The notes under the pieces are model-generated. The model did not search any database. It worked only from the letters and a program-made list of their open reading frames with translations, and was not told the origin of the DNA. The position numbers were made by a program, and so were the translations under genes. Of a stretch of 64,000 bases of DNA, positions 39,186-49,275 are shown one piece after another (position 1 is the stretch's first letter; each line of letters starts with the position of its first letter). This DNA is from Saccharomonospora viridis DSM 43017 (GTDB lineage Bacteria > Actinomycetota > Actinomycetes > Mycobacteriales > Pseudonocardiaceae), in the NCBI RefSeq assembly GCF_000023865.1, contig NC_013159.1:3932001-3996000 (forward strand). Direction: 5' to 3'.

Positions 39186-40180
39186 CGTGCTCCCTCCGCC
39201 ACCGTGACTTCCACCGGGTTGTGGCACCGCAGCAGTCCGGTGTGTCCGGCGCCGTCGGCGGCCAACTCCGGCGCCTCGGACCAGCACGCCTCCACGGCGT
39301 TCGGACAACGTGGCGCGAACGCGCACCCTTTCGACCACGGGATGTTGTCGGCCACCGATCCCTTGACGGGCACCAACCTCTCCCCCCTCGGCGCGTCCAG
39401 CCGGGGGATCGAGGCGAGCAGCCCGTGGGTGTACGGATGCCGGGGCGTGGCGAACAATTCGTGGCGTTGCGCGCGTTCCACGATCCGCCCGCCGTACATC
39501 ACGTTCACCTGGTCGCACAGCCCGGCGACCACGCCGAGGTCGTGCGTGATCATGATGAGCGCCGTTCCGGTCTCGCTCACCAGCTCGCGCAACAACGTGA
39601 GGATCTGCGCCTGGATGGTGACGTCGAGCGCGGTGGTGGGCTCGTCCGCGATGAGCAGCCTCGGCTCGCACGCCAACGCGATCGCGATCAGCACGCGCTG
39701 GCGCATCCCGCCCGACAGTTGGTGCGGGTACTCGTTCAACCGCCGCGCCGGGTCCGGGATGCCCACCCGGCCGAGCAGGTCGACGGCCTCGGCCTTGGCC
39801 TGTTTGCGGGTGAGGTTCCGGTGTCGCAGCAACACCTCGGTGATCTGCACGCCGATGGTCACCACGGGGTTGAGGGACGACAGCGGGTCCTGGAACACCA
39901 TGCTGAGCTCCTCGCCCCGGCGTTCGTCCATCTGCTCCTGGCTGAGTCCGAGCAGTTGCTCACCGGCGAACGTCACCGATCCGCTCACCTTGGCCGAACG
40001 GGCCGGCAACAAGCCCATGATCGCCAGCGAGGTGACCGATTTACCGCAACCGGACTCGCCCACGAGCCCCACGGTCTGCCCCGGCTCCACGTCGAAGGAG
40101 ATCGAGTCGACGGCGGTGGTCGGCGGCTCCCCCTTGCGGTGGAAAGTCACCGACAGGTCGCGCACTTCCAGCAGAGCCAT
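39182..40180 (-). CDS. dppD: Peptide ABC transporter ATPase, DppD/OppD type
   Basis: A 332-residue ABC ATPase with Walker A GESGCGKS (41-48), signature LSGGMRQR, Walker B LLIADEP and a C-terminal Cys-containing extension ([14 protein letters not shown]). Pairs with DppF to energise import. It starts 4 bases after the dppC stop. Confidence 0.93.
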   Translation of the reverse strand: MALLEVRDLSVTFHRKGEPPTTAVDSISFDVEPGQTVGLVGESGCGKSVTSLAIMGLLPARSAKVSGSVTFAGEQLLGLSQEQMDERRGEELSMVFQDPLSSLNPVVTIGVQITEVLLRHRNLTRKQAKAEAVDLLGRVGIPDPARRLNEYPHQLSGGMRQRVLIAIALACEPRLLIADEPTTALDVTIQAQILTLLRELVSETGTALIMITHDLGVVAGLCDQVNVMYGGRIVERAQRHELFATPRHPYTHGLLASIPRLDAPRGERLVPVKGSVADNIPWSKGCAFAPRCPNAVEACWSEAPELAADGAGHTGLLRCHNPVEVTVAEGAR

Positions 40181-40184
40181 CCCA

Positions 40185-41153
40185 TCACCGCCGTTGCCGA
40201 GGATCGAGGGCTTCCCGCATCGACTCGCCGATGAGGGTGAAGCCCAAGGCCACCACGACGATGCACGCCGCCGGCCAGAAGGCCAGATGCGGCTGCGTGT
40301 CGAAGTAGTCCTGTGCGTTACCGAGCATCTGCCCCCATTCCGGGATCGAGTCGTCCGCGGCTCCGAGGCCGAGGAACGACAGCGCCGCCGCGTCCAGGAT
40401 CGCGATCGCCAATACCAATGTGGACTGTACGATCACCGGGCCCAGCGAGTTCGGCAGGATGTGCCGGAACACGATGGCACCGCGCTTGACCCCCAGGGCC
40501 TTGGCCGCCAACACGTGATCGCTTTCCCGCACCGACAACATGGTGCCGCGTAACAGCCGCGCGAAGATCGGCACCTGCACGATGGCGACGGCGAGGATCA
40601 CCGAGAACTGGCTCTGCGTCACGAACAACGCGCCGATCGAGACGGCCAGCAGCAGCGACGGGATCGACAGCATCACGTCCACGATGCGCATCACCACGGT
40701 GTCGACCCACCCGCCGAAGGCACCGGCGAGCGTGCCCAGCACCGTGCCGATACCCAGCCCGATCACGGTGGCCAGCAGCGCCACCAAAAGCGTCTGCTGG
40801 GAGCCCAACAGGATGCGGGACAGCAGGTCGCGGCCGTACTGGTCGCCTCCCAGTGGATGTCCCGGCTGCGGTGGCGGGATCTGGTTGTTCGCGTTGGACA
40901 CCTGGTCCTTCAGCAACCGCAACGACGGATCGTGCGGGGCCAGCCATGGGGCCAGCAACGCCACCAGCACGAACACACCGATGATCGTGGCGCCGATCAG
41001 GAACATCGGGTTACGCCTGAGCCTGCGCCACGCCGATTTGGCGAGGCTCTGTCCCTCGTCCTTGGCCCCGTCGGGTCCCGTCCCACCGGTTCCGGTGGAC
41101 CGGCCCGCGGTCGCCGCGAGTTCGTCGATCTTCGTAGCCCGCGAGGCCATCAC
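40185..41153 (-). CDS. dppC: Peptide ABC transporter permease, DppC type
   Basis: A 322-residue permease with a hydrophilic N terminus of about 45 residues, OppC-type N-terminal region (KSAWRRLRRNPMFLIG), about six helices and the EAA loop ending in AAKALGVKRGAIVFRHILPN. GTG at 41153 or ATG one codon on; it directly abuts the dppB stop. Confidence 0.93.
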   Translation of the reverse strand: MMASRATKIDELAATAGRSTGTGGTGPDGAKDEGQSLAKSAWRRLRRNPMFLIGATIIGVFVLVALLAPWLAPHDPSLRLLKDQVSNANNQIPPPQPGHPLGGDQYGRDLLSRILLGSQQTLLVALLATVIGLGIGTVLGTLAGAFGGWVDTVVMRIVDVMLSIPSLLLAVSIGALFVTQSQFSVILAVAIVQVPIFARLLRGTMLSVRESDHVLAAKALGVKRGAIVFRHILPNSLGPVIVQSTLVLAIAILDAAALSFLGLGAADDSIPEWGQMLGNAQDYFDTQPHLAFWPAACIVVVALGFTLIGESMREALDPRQRR

Positions 41154-42179
41154 TTACGACCCCACTTTCTGCGCCGTACGGATGCGCGGGTCGATCAGCG
41201 CGTACGACAGGTCGACCAAGAGGTTGATCAGTACGTACGACGCCGCCCCGGCGATGATGACCACTTGAAGCACGGGGAAGTCCTTGCGTTCGAAGCCGAG
41301 TGCGAGCGCTTCTCCGATGCCGTGCCAGGCGAACACGGTTTCGGTGAGCACCGCTCCCGACAGCAGCGAACCCGTTTGCAACCCCACGGTCGTCACCACG
41401 GGCAGCAACGAGTTGCGCAGGATGTGCCGGTCGCGGATCACGCGCTTGGCCAGCCCCTTGGAGCGCGCCGTGCGCACGTAGTCCTCGTCCAACACGTCCA
41501 GCACCGAAGCCCGCGTGATGCGGAAGATGACCGCGAACGGGATCGATGCCAGTGCGATCGAGGGCAGGAGCAGATGCACCAGCGCGTCCCAGGCGGCGTC
41601 CCATTCCTGGGTGAGGATGCCGTCGAGCACGAAGAACCCGGTGACCCGGGTGGCGTCGATGCCGACGGTCTGCCTACCGCCCGTGGGCAGCCAGCCGAGC
41701 TCGATCGCGAAGATCCACTTCAGCAGGAACGCGAAGAAGAAGATCGGCACGGAGATCCCCACCAGCGAGCTGAGGATGCCCGCGTTGTCCAGCCAGCCGC
41801 CGCGACGGCGGGCGGCCAGGTAGCCGAGGGGGATCGCCGTGATCAGCGCGAGGACGATGGCCATGAAGCTGAGTTCGATCGTGGCCGGGAACCGCTCCGA
41901 GAACACCTCCAGGGCGGGCATGCCCGGGGCGACCCCGATGGAGTTGCCGAAGTTACCGGTCAACGCCCGGCCGAGGAAGGAGAAGTACTGGACGAAGATC
42001 GGCTCGTCGAGCCCGAGTTCCTCACGCAATTGAGCGCGGCTCTCCGCCGTGCCGCGGTCGCCGAGGAGGGCCGAGACCGGCCCTCCCGGAAGCGCCCGCA
42101 GCCAGGCGAAGAGCAGCACCGAGAGAACGAACAGAACGAGTACGAGTTGCAGTACTCGACGAAACGCGTAACGGAGCAC
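41154..42179 (-). CDS. dppB: Peptide ABC transporter permease, DppB type
   Basis: A 341-residue permease beginning MLRYAFRRVLQLVLVLFVLS, with six helices and the coupling loop DYVRTARSKGLAKRVI. Partner of DppC. It follows dppA by 10 bases. Confidence 0.94.
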   Translation of the reverse strand: MLRYAFRRVLQLVLVLFVLSVLLFAWLRALPGGPVSALLGDRGTAESRAQLREELGLDEPIFVQYFSFLGRALTGNFGNSIGVAPGMPALEVFSERFPATIELSFMAIVLALITAIPLGYLAARRRGGWLDNAGILSSLVGISVPIFFFAFLLKWIFAIELGWLPTGGRQTVGIDATRVTGFFVLDGILTQEWDAAWDALVHLLLPSIALASIPFAVIFRITRASVLDVLDEDYVRTARSKGLAKRVIRDRHILRNSLLPVVTTVGLQTGSLLSGAVLTETVFAWHGIGEALALGFERKDFPVLQVVIIAGAASYVLINLLVDLSYALIDPRIRTAQKVGS

Positions 42180-42189
42180 TGGTGAGCTA

Positions 42190-43866
42190 CTACTCCGAGA
42201 TCGAGACCGTGGCGAACTCTTCCTTGGTCAACGGGCTGGGGATCAGCCCCTCGACCTCAGGCCGAACGACCATGGCCGGCGGCGAGTGCGTCAGCGGAAT
42301 GGCCGGCAGGTATTCGGACATCAACTTGCGGTTGATGTCCTGGTAGGCGGCTTCCCGCTCCGCGTCGTCCACGATGGTGTCCGCGTCGTCGAGTGCTTCC
42401 GCGAGTTCTTCGCCCCACGACGAACCCCCGGTGTAGAACTGGTTGTCCGTCGTGCCGAAGAAGGTGCCGATGAAGTTGTTCGGCGAGTTGTAGTCACCGG
42501 TCCAGCCGAGCAGGAACAGCTCGGCCCTGGCCGACTCGATGTCGTCGGTGTAGCCACCGTTCCACGGCTTGCTGACCGGTTTCACGGTGATCCCGACGGC
42601 CTCCAGGTCCTCCTTGATGGCGCCGAAGATGGCCTCCGGGTTCGGCATGTAGGGCCGGGTGACCTGGGTCGGGTACCACAGCTCGACGGTCAGGTCCTCG
42701 TGTCCGGCCTCGGCCAGCAGTTCCTTCGCCTTGTCCGGGTCGTACGGGTACTCCTGGACGTCGTCGGCGTAGCCGTCCACGGTGTCGGGGTAGAACTGCT
42801 TGGCGACCTCGGAGTTCTTCGGCATGATCGCCGAGACGAGGTTCTCGCGGTCGATCGCGTGCGCCAACGCCTGACGAACCTTGAGGTCCCGCAGCGCCGG
42901 GTTCCCCTTCTGCGTGATGCCCAGGTAGAGGATGTTGAACGGCTCCCGGATCTCGACCTTGAACCCGGCCTTCTCCAACGCGTCCCAGTCGGAGGGCGAC
43001 GGGAAGTCGTAGCCGTCGATGTCACCGGCTTCCAGCGCCTGCTTGCGCGCTGTCTCGTTGGGGATGACCTGGAAGATCAGCTTGTCGAGTTTGGCCGGCT
43101 CGCCCCAGTAGTCGTCGTTGCGGACCAGCTCGATGGTGCCGTTGGCGGAGTCGTAATTGCTGAACTTGAACGGCCCCGTGCCCGTCGGGTGCTTCTGGGC
43201 GTACTCCGAGAACACGAAGCTGTCGCCCTCGGCCTTGACGTCGTTGGCCTTGTACTTCTCCATCGCCGTCGGACTCTGCATGGCGAACGAGTCCTGCGAC
43301 AGCATCGTCGGGAAGTCGGCCGTGTACCGGGTCAGTTTCAGTTCGACGGTGTATTCGTCCTTGACCTCGCACCCGTCGTACAGCGACGGCTTGCCGTCGT
43401 CGGCGAACCCGCCGAAGTTCTCCACCCAGTAGTACGACAGCGCGGGGGAGGCGCCCGCCCCCTTCTGGTTGTACATACGCTCGAAGTTCGCGCAGACGGC
43501 TTCGGCGTCGAACGGCGTGCCGTCGTGGAACTTCACGCCCTCCTGGAGCTCGAACGTCCAGGTCTTGCCGTCCTCACTCGACTCCCAGCTCTTGGCGAGT
43601 TCGGGTTCGAGCTCGGCCGTTCCCGGCTTGATGCCGACGAGGTTTTCGACGATCTGTCGGGTCACCCGGAACGTCTCGCCGTCGGAGGCGTAGAAGGGGT
43701 CGAAGTTGGCCGGGGCACCCGTGGCACCGAACACCAGCGTGCCGCCGTCACCGCCCCCACTGGAATCGCGTTGGGATTCAGCACACGCCGACAGTGAGAC
43801 CGCGAGCGCACCCGCGAGCCCGATCAGGGCTAGGCGGCGTGGTCGAGCCACCCGTGGCTGGAGCAT
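42190..43866 (-). CDS. dppA: Peptide-binding lipoprotein, family 5 solute-binding protein
   Basis: A 558-residue SBP_bac_5 protein. The N-terminal signal ends in lipobox LSAC (Cys28), so it is lipid-anchored outside. Landmarks include FHDGTPFDAEAVCANFERM and HPTGTGPFKF. AAGGGGG six bases before ATG 43866 settles the start; an ATG eight codons earlier is less likely. It should bind di- or oligopeptides for the DppBCDF importer. First gene of the operon. Confidence 0.93.
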   Translation of the reverse strand: MLQPRVARPRRLALIGLAGALAVSLSACAESQRDSSGGGDGGTLVFGATGAPANFDPFYASDGETFRVTRQIVENLVGIKPGTAELEPELAKSWESSEDGKTWTFELQEGVKFHDGTPFDAEAVCANFERMYNQKGAGASPALSYYWVENFGGFADDGKPSLYDGCEVKDEYTVELKLTRYTADFPTMLSQDSFAMQSPTAMEKYKANDVKAEGDSFVFSEYAQKHPTGTGPFKFSNYDSANGTIELVRNDDYWGEPAKLDKLIFQVIPNETARKQALEAGDIDGYDFPSPSDWDALEKAGFKVEIREPFNILYLGITQKGNPALRDLKVRQALAHAIDRENLVSAIMPKNSEVAKQFYPDTVDGYADDVQEYPYDPDKAKELLAEAGHEDLTVELWYPTQVTRPYMPNPEAIFGAIKEDLEAVGITVKPVSKPWNGGYTDDIESARAELFLLGWTGDYNSPNNFIGTFFGTTDNQFYTGGSSWGEELAEALDDADTIVDDAEREAAYQDINRKLMSEYLPAIPLTHSPPAMVVRPEVEGLIPSPLTKEEFATVSISE

Positions 43867-44241
43867 GTTGGCCCCCTTGAGCAAAGGCATCGGTTCGGGT
43901 CGCGTCCACCGAAAGAGTGCACGCGGATGGTCGCAGACCTTAGCGGTTATCGCTCGCTTACTTAAGACCTCAGCGCCAAGACCGAGTACCGATTCCGGCC
44001 CAGCGAAGCGGGTAAGCACTGGTAATTGCTCTGAGCGAATGGTCGAGACCACGTCGGAGAAAGGCGTTTCGCCTGTTATGCGCGATGTTGTCCACACCAC
44101 CGATCAAGACGATCTTGACGGCCCGACACTCACACAGAGTTGGTCACAGTTGGATAACCGACTCACTCCCGGGTCGAATCACGGACAGGGATATCACTCT
44201 CAGTGGCCGCATTCTTACGTCCGTATTCAGCTCGCCGGCGG
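43867..44241. other. Intergenic region upstream of dppA
   Basis: 375 bases between dppA and the P-loop kinase gene, relatively AT-rich near 43960-44180. It must hold the dpp promoter on the minus strand, but I could not pick a convincing -35/-10 pair, riboswitch or leader peptide. No gene is seen. Confidence 0.5.
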
Positions 44242-44841
44242 TCACACGTCAGCGGGGAGGATGACGTCGTCGGCATGACGCTTGGTCTGGTCCACCGCGA
44301 ACCAGCCACGTTCGAACCGTTGCCACGCTTCGAGCATCGGCCTGGAGGCTTCGCCGTCGCGGGCCACCGCCCGTCTCAACCGTTCCTCGGGGCACGGCAC
44401 CTCGACCCAGCACAGTCGCGACAGCCTGGGCCGCACCGAGGCCCGTCCCGCCGACACCCCCTCCACCACGAGCACCTCCGGCACCGCGACCCGCACCTCG
44501 GCGCCGGGCCGTGGTCGACCGGTCGACCAGTCCCATGCGCGGTAACGGCCGGGCAGTCCGGCGGCGATCCGGTCGAGCACCTCGGCCAACCTCGGCCACC
44601 ACGACACGGGATCGTCCCAGGTGGCGAAGTCGTCCGTGCTGATCAGCTCGGTACGGACCCCACGGTCCCGCAGTGTCGCGGTCAATTCCCGCGCGAAGGT
44701 CGACTTACCCGACCCGGACGGGCCGTCGACGGCCACCAACCGCACCGCGCCCAACCGAGGGGGCGCCGCCAGCACCGCGTCAGCGACACCGTCCACCGGT
44801 ACGTGACGCGGTTCGTACCCCGAAGCGAGGTCAGAGGGCAC
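44242..44841 (-). CDS. P-loop kinase, uridine-kinase-like
   Basis: A 199-residue P-loop protein. Walker A is GPSGSGKS (40-47) in the context [13 protein letters not shown], typical of uridine kinase-like NTPases; [15 protein letters not shown] is the substrate lid side and LVVEGVSAG the Walker B region. It probably phosphorylates a nucleoside or similar small molecule. GTG 44841 overlaps recR by 11 bases, so the pair is likely co-transcribed. Confidence 0.8.
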   Translation of the reverse strand: MPSDLASGYEPRHVPVDGVADAVLAAPPRLGAVRLVAVDGPSGSGKSTFARELTATLRDRGVRTELISTDDFATWDDPVSWWPRLAEVLDRIAAGLPGRYRAWDWSTGRPRPGAEVRVAVPEVLVVEGVSAGRASVRPRLSRLCWVEVPCPEERLRRAVARDGEASRPMLEAWQRFERGWFAVDQTKRHADDVILPADV

Positions 44842-45427
44842 GGCGGCCGGACAGCGCCCGTCCGAGCGTGAGCTCGTCGGCGAACTCCAGGTCACCGCCC
44901 ATCGGCAGACCGGACGCCAATCGGGTCACCGTGAGTCCCGGGAAGTCCTTCAACATCCGCACCAGGTACGTCGCCGTGGCTTCCCCCTCGGTGTTCGGGT
45001 CGGTGGCGATGATGACCTCCGACACCTCGTCGGCACCGATGCGGGACAACAGCTCCTTGATCCGCAGCTGGTCCGGTCCCACCCCGGACAGGGGGTCGAG
45101 CGCACCGCCCAGCACGTGGTACCGGCCCCGGAACTCGCGGGTGCGTTCCACCGCGAGCACGTCCTTCGGCTCCTCGACCACGCAGATGACGCTCGTGTCC
45201 CGACGCGGGTCGGAGCAGATGCGGCAACGCTCCCTCTCGGAGACGTTGCCGCACACCTCGCAGAAACGCACACCCTCGCGCACCTTGCCGAGCACCTCCT
45301 GCAGCCGAGCGAGGTCCGCCGGGTCGGAGGCCAGCAGATGGAACGCTATGCGTTGTGCGCTTTTGGGACCGATGCCGGGCAGCCGCCCGAGCTCATCGAT
45401 CAGATCTTGAACGACGCCCTCGTACAC
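44831..45427 (-). CDS. recR: Recombination protein RecR
   Basis: A 198-residue RecR with an N-terminal HhH ([20 protein letters not shown]), a zinc finger of Cys56, Cys59, Cys68 and Cys71 and a Toprim domain starting at [10 protein letters not shown]. It loads RecA at gaps with RecO. It lies two bases after ybaB. Confidence 0.97.
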   Translation of the reverse strand: MYEGVVQDLIDELGRLPGIGPKSAQRIAFHLLASDPADLARLQEVLGKVREGVRFCEVCGNVSERERCRICSDPRRDTSVICVVEEPKDVLAVERTREFRGRYHVLGGALDPLSGVGPDQLRIKELLSRIGADEVSEVIIATDPNTEGEATATYLVRMLKDFPGLTVTRLASGLPMGGDLEFADELTLGRALSGRRAL

Positions 45428-45429
45428 CG

Positions 45430-45786
45430 TTATCCAGGAAGTCCGAATCCACCGAGGTCGGGCATGCCGCCCCCGAGGCTCCCGGCGAGCGGCCCCAACT
45501 TCTCCTCGGTGAGCTTCTGTGCGTTGTTCATCGCGTCGCGCACCGCCGCCACGACGAGGTCGGACAGCGTCTCGGTGTCCTCCGGATCAACCACCTTCGG
45601 ATCGATCGACAGCGACTTGAGCTCCAGGCTTCCGCTGACGGTGGCGGTCACCAGACCACCGCCGGAGGTGCCGGTCACCTCGGCATTCGCCAACTCCTGC
45701 TGCGCCGTGACCAGCTGTTCCTGCATCTTCTGGGCCTGCTGCAGGATTTGCTGCATATCGGGCATTCCGCCGCCGGGTTGCACCAT
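45430..45786 (-). CDS. ybaB: YbaB/EbfC nucleoid-associated protein
   Basis: A 118-residue protein with [15 protein letters not shown] as the first helix and [19 protein letters not shown] in the sheet, the YbaB fold, plus Gly-rich ends. It binds DNA as a dimer. ATG 45786 or GTG 45783; no strong Shine-Dalgarno. Position dnaX-ybaB-recR is conserved in most bacteria. Confidence 0.93.
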   Translation of the reverse strand: MVQPGGGMPDMQQILQQAQKMQEQLVTAQQELANAEVTGTSGGGLVTATVSGSLELKSLSIDPKVVDPEDTETLSDLVVAAVRDAMNNAQKLTEEKLGPLAGSLGGGMPDLGGFGLPG

Positions 45787-46077
45787 GATGTGGCTATCCG
45801 ATTCTCTTCGTGTTGCTTGACGTGGGGTGCGCCCGCACCTTGAGTGCCAGCCTAGCCGCCTTCGGCGGCCACTCGACCCGGGTCCCCGAGGCCGTCTCAC
45901 CCGGCCCGACCGTGCAGGCGCAGGGCCGCCTCGCGCTTCGGGCCCAACGGTACGTGACGAGGGTTTCGCGACCGGTGTTCTCAGCGGACGCCCCCGGCGT
46001 CGTCTGCCTCAAGGAGCGGTTCTCGGGCCTGTCGCGCCCGGGTCCGCGGGCCGCGGGCCGGGCCCACCGGCTCGGTC
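45787..46077. other. Gap between dnaX and ybaB
   Basis: 291 bases with very high GC. Only a small hairpin GCCGCC-TTC-GGCGGC (45855-45869) stands out. No gene or RNA recognised. Confidence 0.5.
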
Positions 46078-48150
46078 CTAGTCGATCCGGCGGGCACCGA
46101 GGTGTTCCGTCAGCAGCCGTTGCGCGCGGATCTCGGGATTGACCGGTTCGGGCTCGGACCCCTCCTCCGAGGAGTCCGGCTCGGCGGATGCGGTCCCCTC
46201 CTCTACGTCCTCCGGGGGGTGGTACTCCTCGTCCTCGGGTTCCGGCGGCAGCGGAATGTCCGACTCGGCGCTGGTCACGGACTGGCCACGCGGCCCCTCC
46301 GCCGGGCCCTGTGCCGGCCTGGACGGTCGCTGATAGGTGCGCTGCGGCTGCTGCTGCCGTCCGGCCCCACCCGCGGGCTGCTGCGCCGCCGCGGCGGGGG
46401 GTGTCTGGCCTGTCGCCGCGACCGCGCTCGGGTGCACACATCGCACGGTCCACTCGCCTGAGACCACCTGGGTCAGTGCGCGCGCGATGCACTCGGTGTT
46501 GCGCTGTTCCGACAACCGCCGCACGAGCGGCTGCGCCGGGTGGGTCAGGACGACGGTGTTCCCCTCGACGCTGTGTATCGACGCCCCGGTGAGCAGCGCC
46601 TCGGTGCTACGGCTCATGGTCCGCACGACGGCGAGCACCTGGGGCCAGTGCTGGCGCAGTCCGGCCGCGTCCAGCCCTCCCTGCTGCGCACCCGAGGACG
46701 CCGGCGGCTGTGCCGACCCCGTCGGGGCCGACGGGGTCGGTGACGGGGCCGACGCCCCCGGTGGCGCGGTGGGCGTCGGACGCCGCGGGCCGGTGGGCGC
46801 ACCGGTGTCCGCCGCGCCGGCCGCACCACCCTGCTGCTGTCGCTCGGCCACGTCGGGACTCGGCTGCTCTCGGGACGCCCGCTGGGACGGCCGCTCGAAC
46901 GTGGGCCTGGTCGGCGACTGGCGAGACTGCGGGGTCCGTGGGGACTCCGCGGAGGCCCCGCCCTGCGCGGACGGCACGGCGGGTGCTCCGGTGGCGATTC
47001 GACGTTCCAACCGCTCGAGCCGCTGCAGCATCGACGCCTCGTCGTCGGAGACCTCGGGCAGCAGCATCCGTGAGCACAGCAGTTCGAGCGCCAGGCGTGG
47101 CGACGTGGCGCCCCGCATCTTCAACAGGCCGTTGTGCAGGATCTCCGCATAGCGGGTCAACGTGCCCGGGCTCAGGCGTTGCGCCTGCTCCACCATGCGT
47201 TCGAGCTGTTCCTCGGGGGCCGACACCATGCCGTTGGTCGCGGCCTCGGGCACCGAACGCAACAGCAGCAGGTCACGCAGCCGATCGAGCAGATCGGCGG
47301 CGAAGCGGCGCGGGTCGTGTCCGGCCTCGGAGAGCCGGTCGATCGTGCCGAAGACGTTCTTGGCGTCGTCGGCGGCCAACGCGTCCACCATCGAGTCGAT
47401 GAGCGCCGAGTCGGTGACCCCCAGCAGCGCCACCGCGCGTTCGTACGTCACGCCTTCGGGACCCGCACCCGCGAGCAGCTGATCCAGCACCGACTGCGTG
47501 TCCCGCGCCGATCCCCCGCCCGCGCGGATCACCAGCGGATACACCGCCGGTTCCACCGGGATGCCCTCGGCGGCGACGTTGCGTTCCAGCAACTCCCGCA
47601 TGGCCTTCGGGGGGATGAGCCGGAACGGGTAGTGGTGCGTGCGCGAGCGGATGGTGGTGAGCACCTTGTCCGGCTCGGTGGTGGCGAAGATGAAGATCAG
47701 GTGTTCCGGCGGCTCCTCCACGATCTTCAGCAGGGCGTTGAAACCCTGCGGTGTGACCATGTGGGCCTCGTCGATGATGAACACCCGGTACCGCGACTCG
47801 GCGGGCGCGTAGAAAGCGCGGTCGCGCAGCTCACGGGCGTCGTCGACGCCTCCGTGACTGGCCGCGTCCAGCTCGGTGACGTCCACGCTGCCCGGCCCCT
47901 CGGGGGCGAGCGCCTCACACGGACCGCACTTACCACACGGATCGGGCGTCGGCCCCTCGACGCAGTTGAGCGAGCGGGCCATGATCCGAGCACTCGACGT
48001 CTTGCCACAGCCGCGTGGCCCCGAGAAGAGGTAGGCGTGGTTGATGCGGCCGGAGGCCAGCGCGGTGCGCAGGGGCTCGGTGACGTGCTCCTGCCCGACG
48101 ACCTCGGCGAAGGTCGCCGGTCGGTACTTGCGGTACAGCGCTAGAGCCAC
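46078..48150 (-). CDS. dnaX: DNA polymerase III tau/gamma subunit
   Basis: A 690-residue clamp-loader ATPase starting at GTG 48150. Walker A GPRGCGKT (44-51), zinc ligands Cys63, Cys72, Cys75 and Cys78, Walker B VFIIDEAHM. Residues from about 380 on include a long Pro-, Ala-, Gln- and Glu-rich linker before and after the domain III-like segment, a layout typical of actinobacteria. No slippery A-run for a short gamma form is seen. Confidence 0.96.
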   Translation of the reverse strand: MALALYRKYRPATFAEVVGQEHVTEPLRTALASGRINHAYLFSGPRGCGKTSSARIMARSLNCVEGPTPDPCGKCGPCEALAPEGPGSVDVTELDAASHGGVDDARELRDRAFYAPAESRYRVFIIDEAHMVTPQGFNALLKIVEEPPEHLIFIFATTEPDKVLTTIRSRTHHYPFRLIPPKAMRELLERNVAAEGIPVEPAVYPLVIRAGGGSARDTQSVLDQLLAGAGPEGVTYERAVALLGVTDSALIDSMVDALAADDAKNVFGTIDRLSEAGHDPRRFAADLLDRLRDLLLLRSVPEAATNGMVSAPEEQLERMVEQAQRLSPGTLTRYAEILHNGLLKMRGATSPRLALELLCSRMLLPEVSDDEASMLQRLERLERRIATGAPAVPSAQGGASAESPRTPQSRQSPTRPTFERPSQRASREQPSPDVAERQQQGGAAGAADTGAPTGPRRPTPTAPPGASAPSPTPSAPTGSAQPPASSGAQQGGLDAAGLRQHWPQVLAVVRTMSRSTEALLTGASIHSVEGNTVVLTHPAQPLVRRLSEQRNTECIARALTQVVSGEWTVRCVHPSAVAATGQTPPAAAAQQPAGGAGRQQQPQRTYQRPSRPAQGPAEGPRGQSVTSAESDIPLPPEPEDEEYHPPEDVEEGTASAEPDSSEEGSEPEPVNPEIRAQRLLTEHLGARRID

Positions 48151-48248
48151 GTGGCGAGCGTACCGGCCTGCGCCGCCGACGCGCCCGTTGCCCACCCGGG
48201 CGCGGCGCGGACGAGAGCAGGGCGGCGGGAGTACGCGAGAGTGGAGGA

Positions 48249-48667
48249 ATGAGCATCACCGCGGGGTGGGCCGTGTTCGGCGAGGGCGGCAGTGACGAGG
48301 GCATGAACACGGCCCTGGAAACGCCGGAGGACGTGACGGCGTTCGTCGACAAAGTCGCCGCTGCGGACCCGTATGCCGACTCCATCCGCTTGGTACACAA
48401 CAAGCGCCCCTCGGGGATGCCGAGCAGGGCTTCACCGATCACGACGTGTTCGCCGCCGTGGTGGACGGGTCCGGTTACCTCAGCCACCAGGACTCAAACC
48501 ACGCCAAAGCGTACCCGGTCGGTGTTCCCGAATCGCCCGGCTGCGAGTTCGACGACGAAGACTTCCCTGCCGGGTCGGGACTGACGCTGGAGCAGTTCAC
48601 GGCAGCGTTGGTGGAGTTCCTGCACACCACGAAACGGCCGACCAACGTTCGATGGGCGACGCGGTGA
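48249..48667 (+). pseudogene. Imm1-like immunity protein gene with frameshift
   Basis: Two frames join to one Imm1-type protein: the first (ATG 48249) encodes MSITAGWAVFGEGG to HNKRPSG, and the second (about 48410-48667) continues GFTDHDVFAAVVDGSGYLSHQ and ends with EFLHTTKRPTNVRWA, the usual Imm1 ending. The switch fits loss of one base in the G run 48413-48416. Imm1 proteins neutralise polymorphic toxins; no toxin gene is in the window. Natural inactivation or a sequence error are both possible. Confidence 0.7.
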
Positions 48668-48885
48668 TCGACCGGCTCGCGTTGACGCGTCGATCCAGTC
48701 CGCTCCACGTCGTTGAGAGCCGTCGCATCACGATGCACCCTGAGCCCGAAAAGGCGACTCGACGGTCTTGATCGAGGGCTAGGGTCCCGCCTACACCGCC
48801 GACAAACCGCATGTGGCCCCCTCCCTGCCTCCATGGCCAGAGAGGAGGCCACAAAGTCAAGCGTGCCCGGCGGAGGAGGCGGTGT

Positions 48886-49275
48886 TCACGCCACGGCGAA
48901 CGCGGCGGCGTCGAACTCATGCTTGAGTACGCCGTCGAAGAACGCGTCCACCTCGTCGCGGTCGAACACCAGCTCCACCCTGTCGCCGTCCGGTCCCGGA
49001 GCGGCGGAGCGGAACACGAACAACCCACCACGGGGCACGATCTCCAGCCGGGTGCCGGAAACGTCGCCCGTGGCGCGGTACCGCTCCTGGACGGCGTCGA
49101 ACTCGGCGGCGGTGAAGACCAAACGGTGATCCTCGGCTGAGCCGAACTCCGTCTTGTCGTCCCGCAACTCGACCCAGCCGTCACGACGGGCCACGCGCAC
49201 GCAGTCCCTGTTCGGGTTGCTCTTGGACGCCTTACGGAACTCGGCTTCCGCGAAAGTCGGAGAGGTGGTGCTCAT
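48886..49275 (-). CDS. DUF397 protein, probable double repeat
   Basis: A 129-residue protein. The first half has FRKASKSNPNRDCVRVAR then VELRDDKT and LVFTAAEFDAV, the DUF397 pattern. The second half repeats it loosely (GTRLEIVPRGGLFVFR, then LVFDRDEVDAFF). DUF397 proteins in Streptomyces-type bacteria act with the adjacent Scr1/XRE regulator. The ATG overlaps the regulator stop by four bases. Confidence 0.85.
   Translation of the reverse strand: MSTTSPTFAEAEFRKASKSNPNRDCVRVARRDGWVELRDDKTEFGSAEDHRLVFTAAEFDAVQERYRATGDVSGTRLEIVPRGGLFVFRSAAPGPDGDRVELVFDRDEVDAFFDGVLKHEFDAAAFAVA

Noticed and set aside
42286-43797. 503-residue plus-strand frame opposite dppA
   Set aside because: Val/Arg-rich shadow of an excellent solute-binding protein gene; high GC makes long antisense frames common.
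45794-46492. Minus-strand frame between dnaX and ybaB
   Set aside because: Arg/Gly-rich, overlaps the dnaX 3' end in another frame and has no recognisable features.
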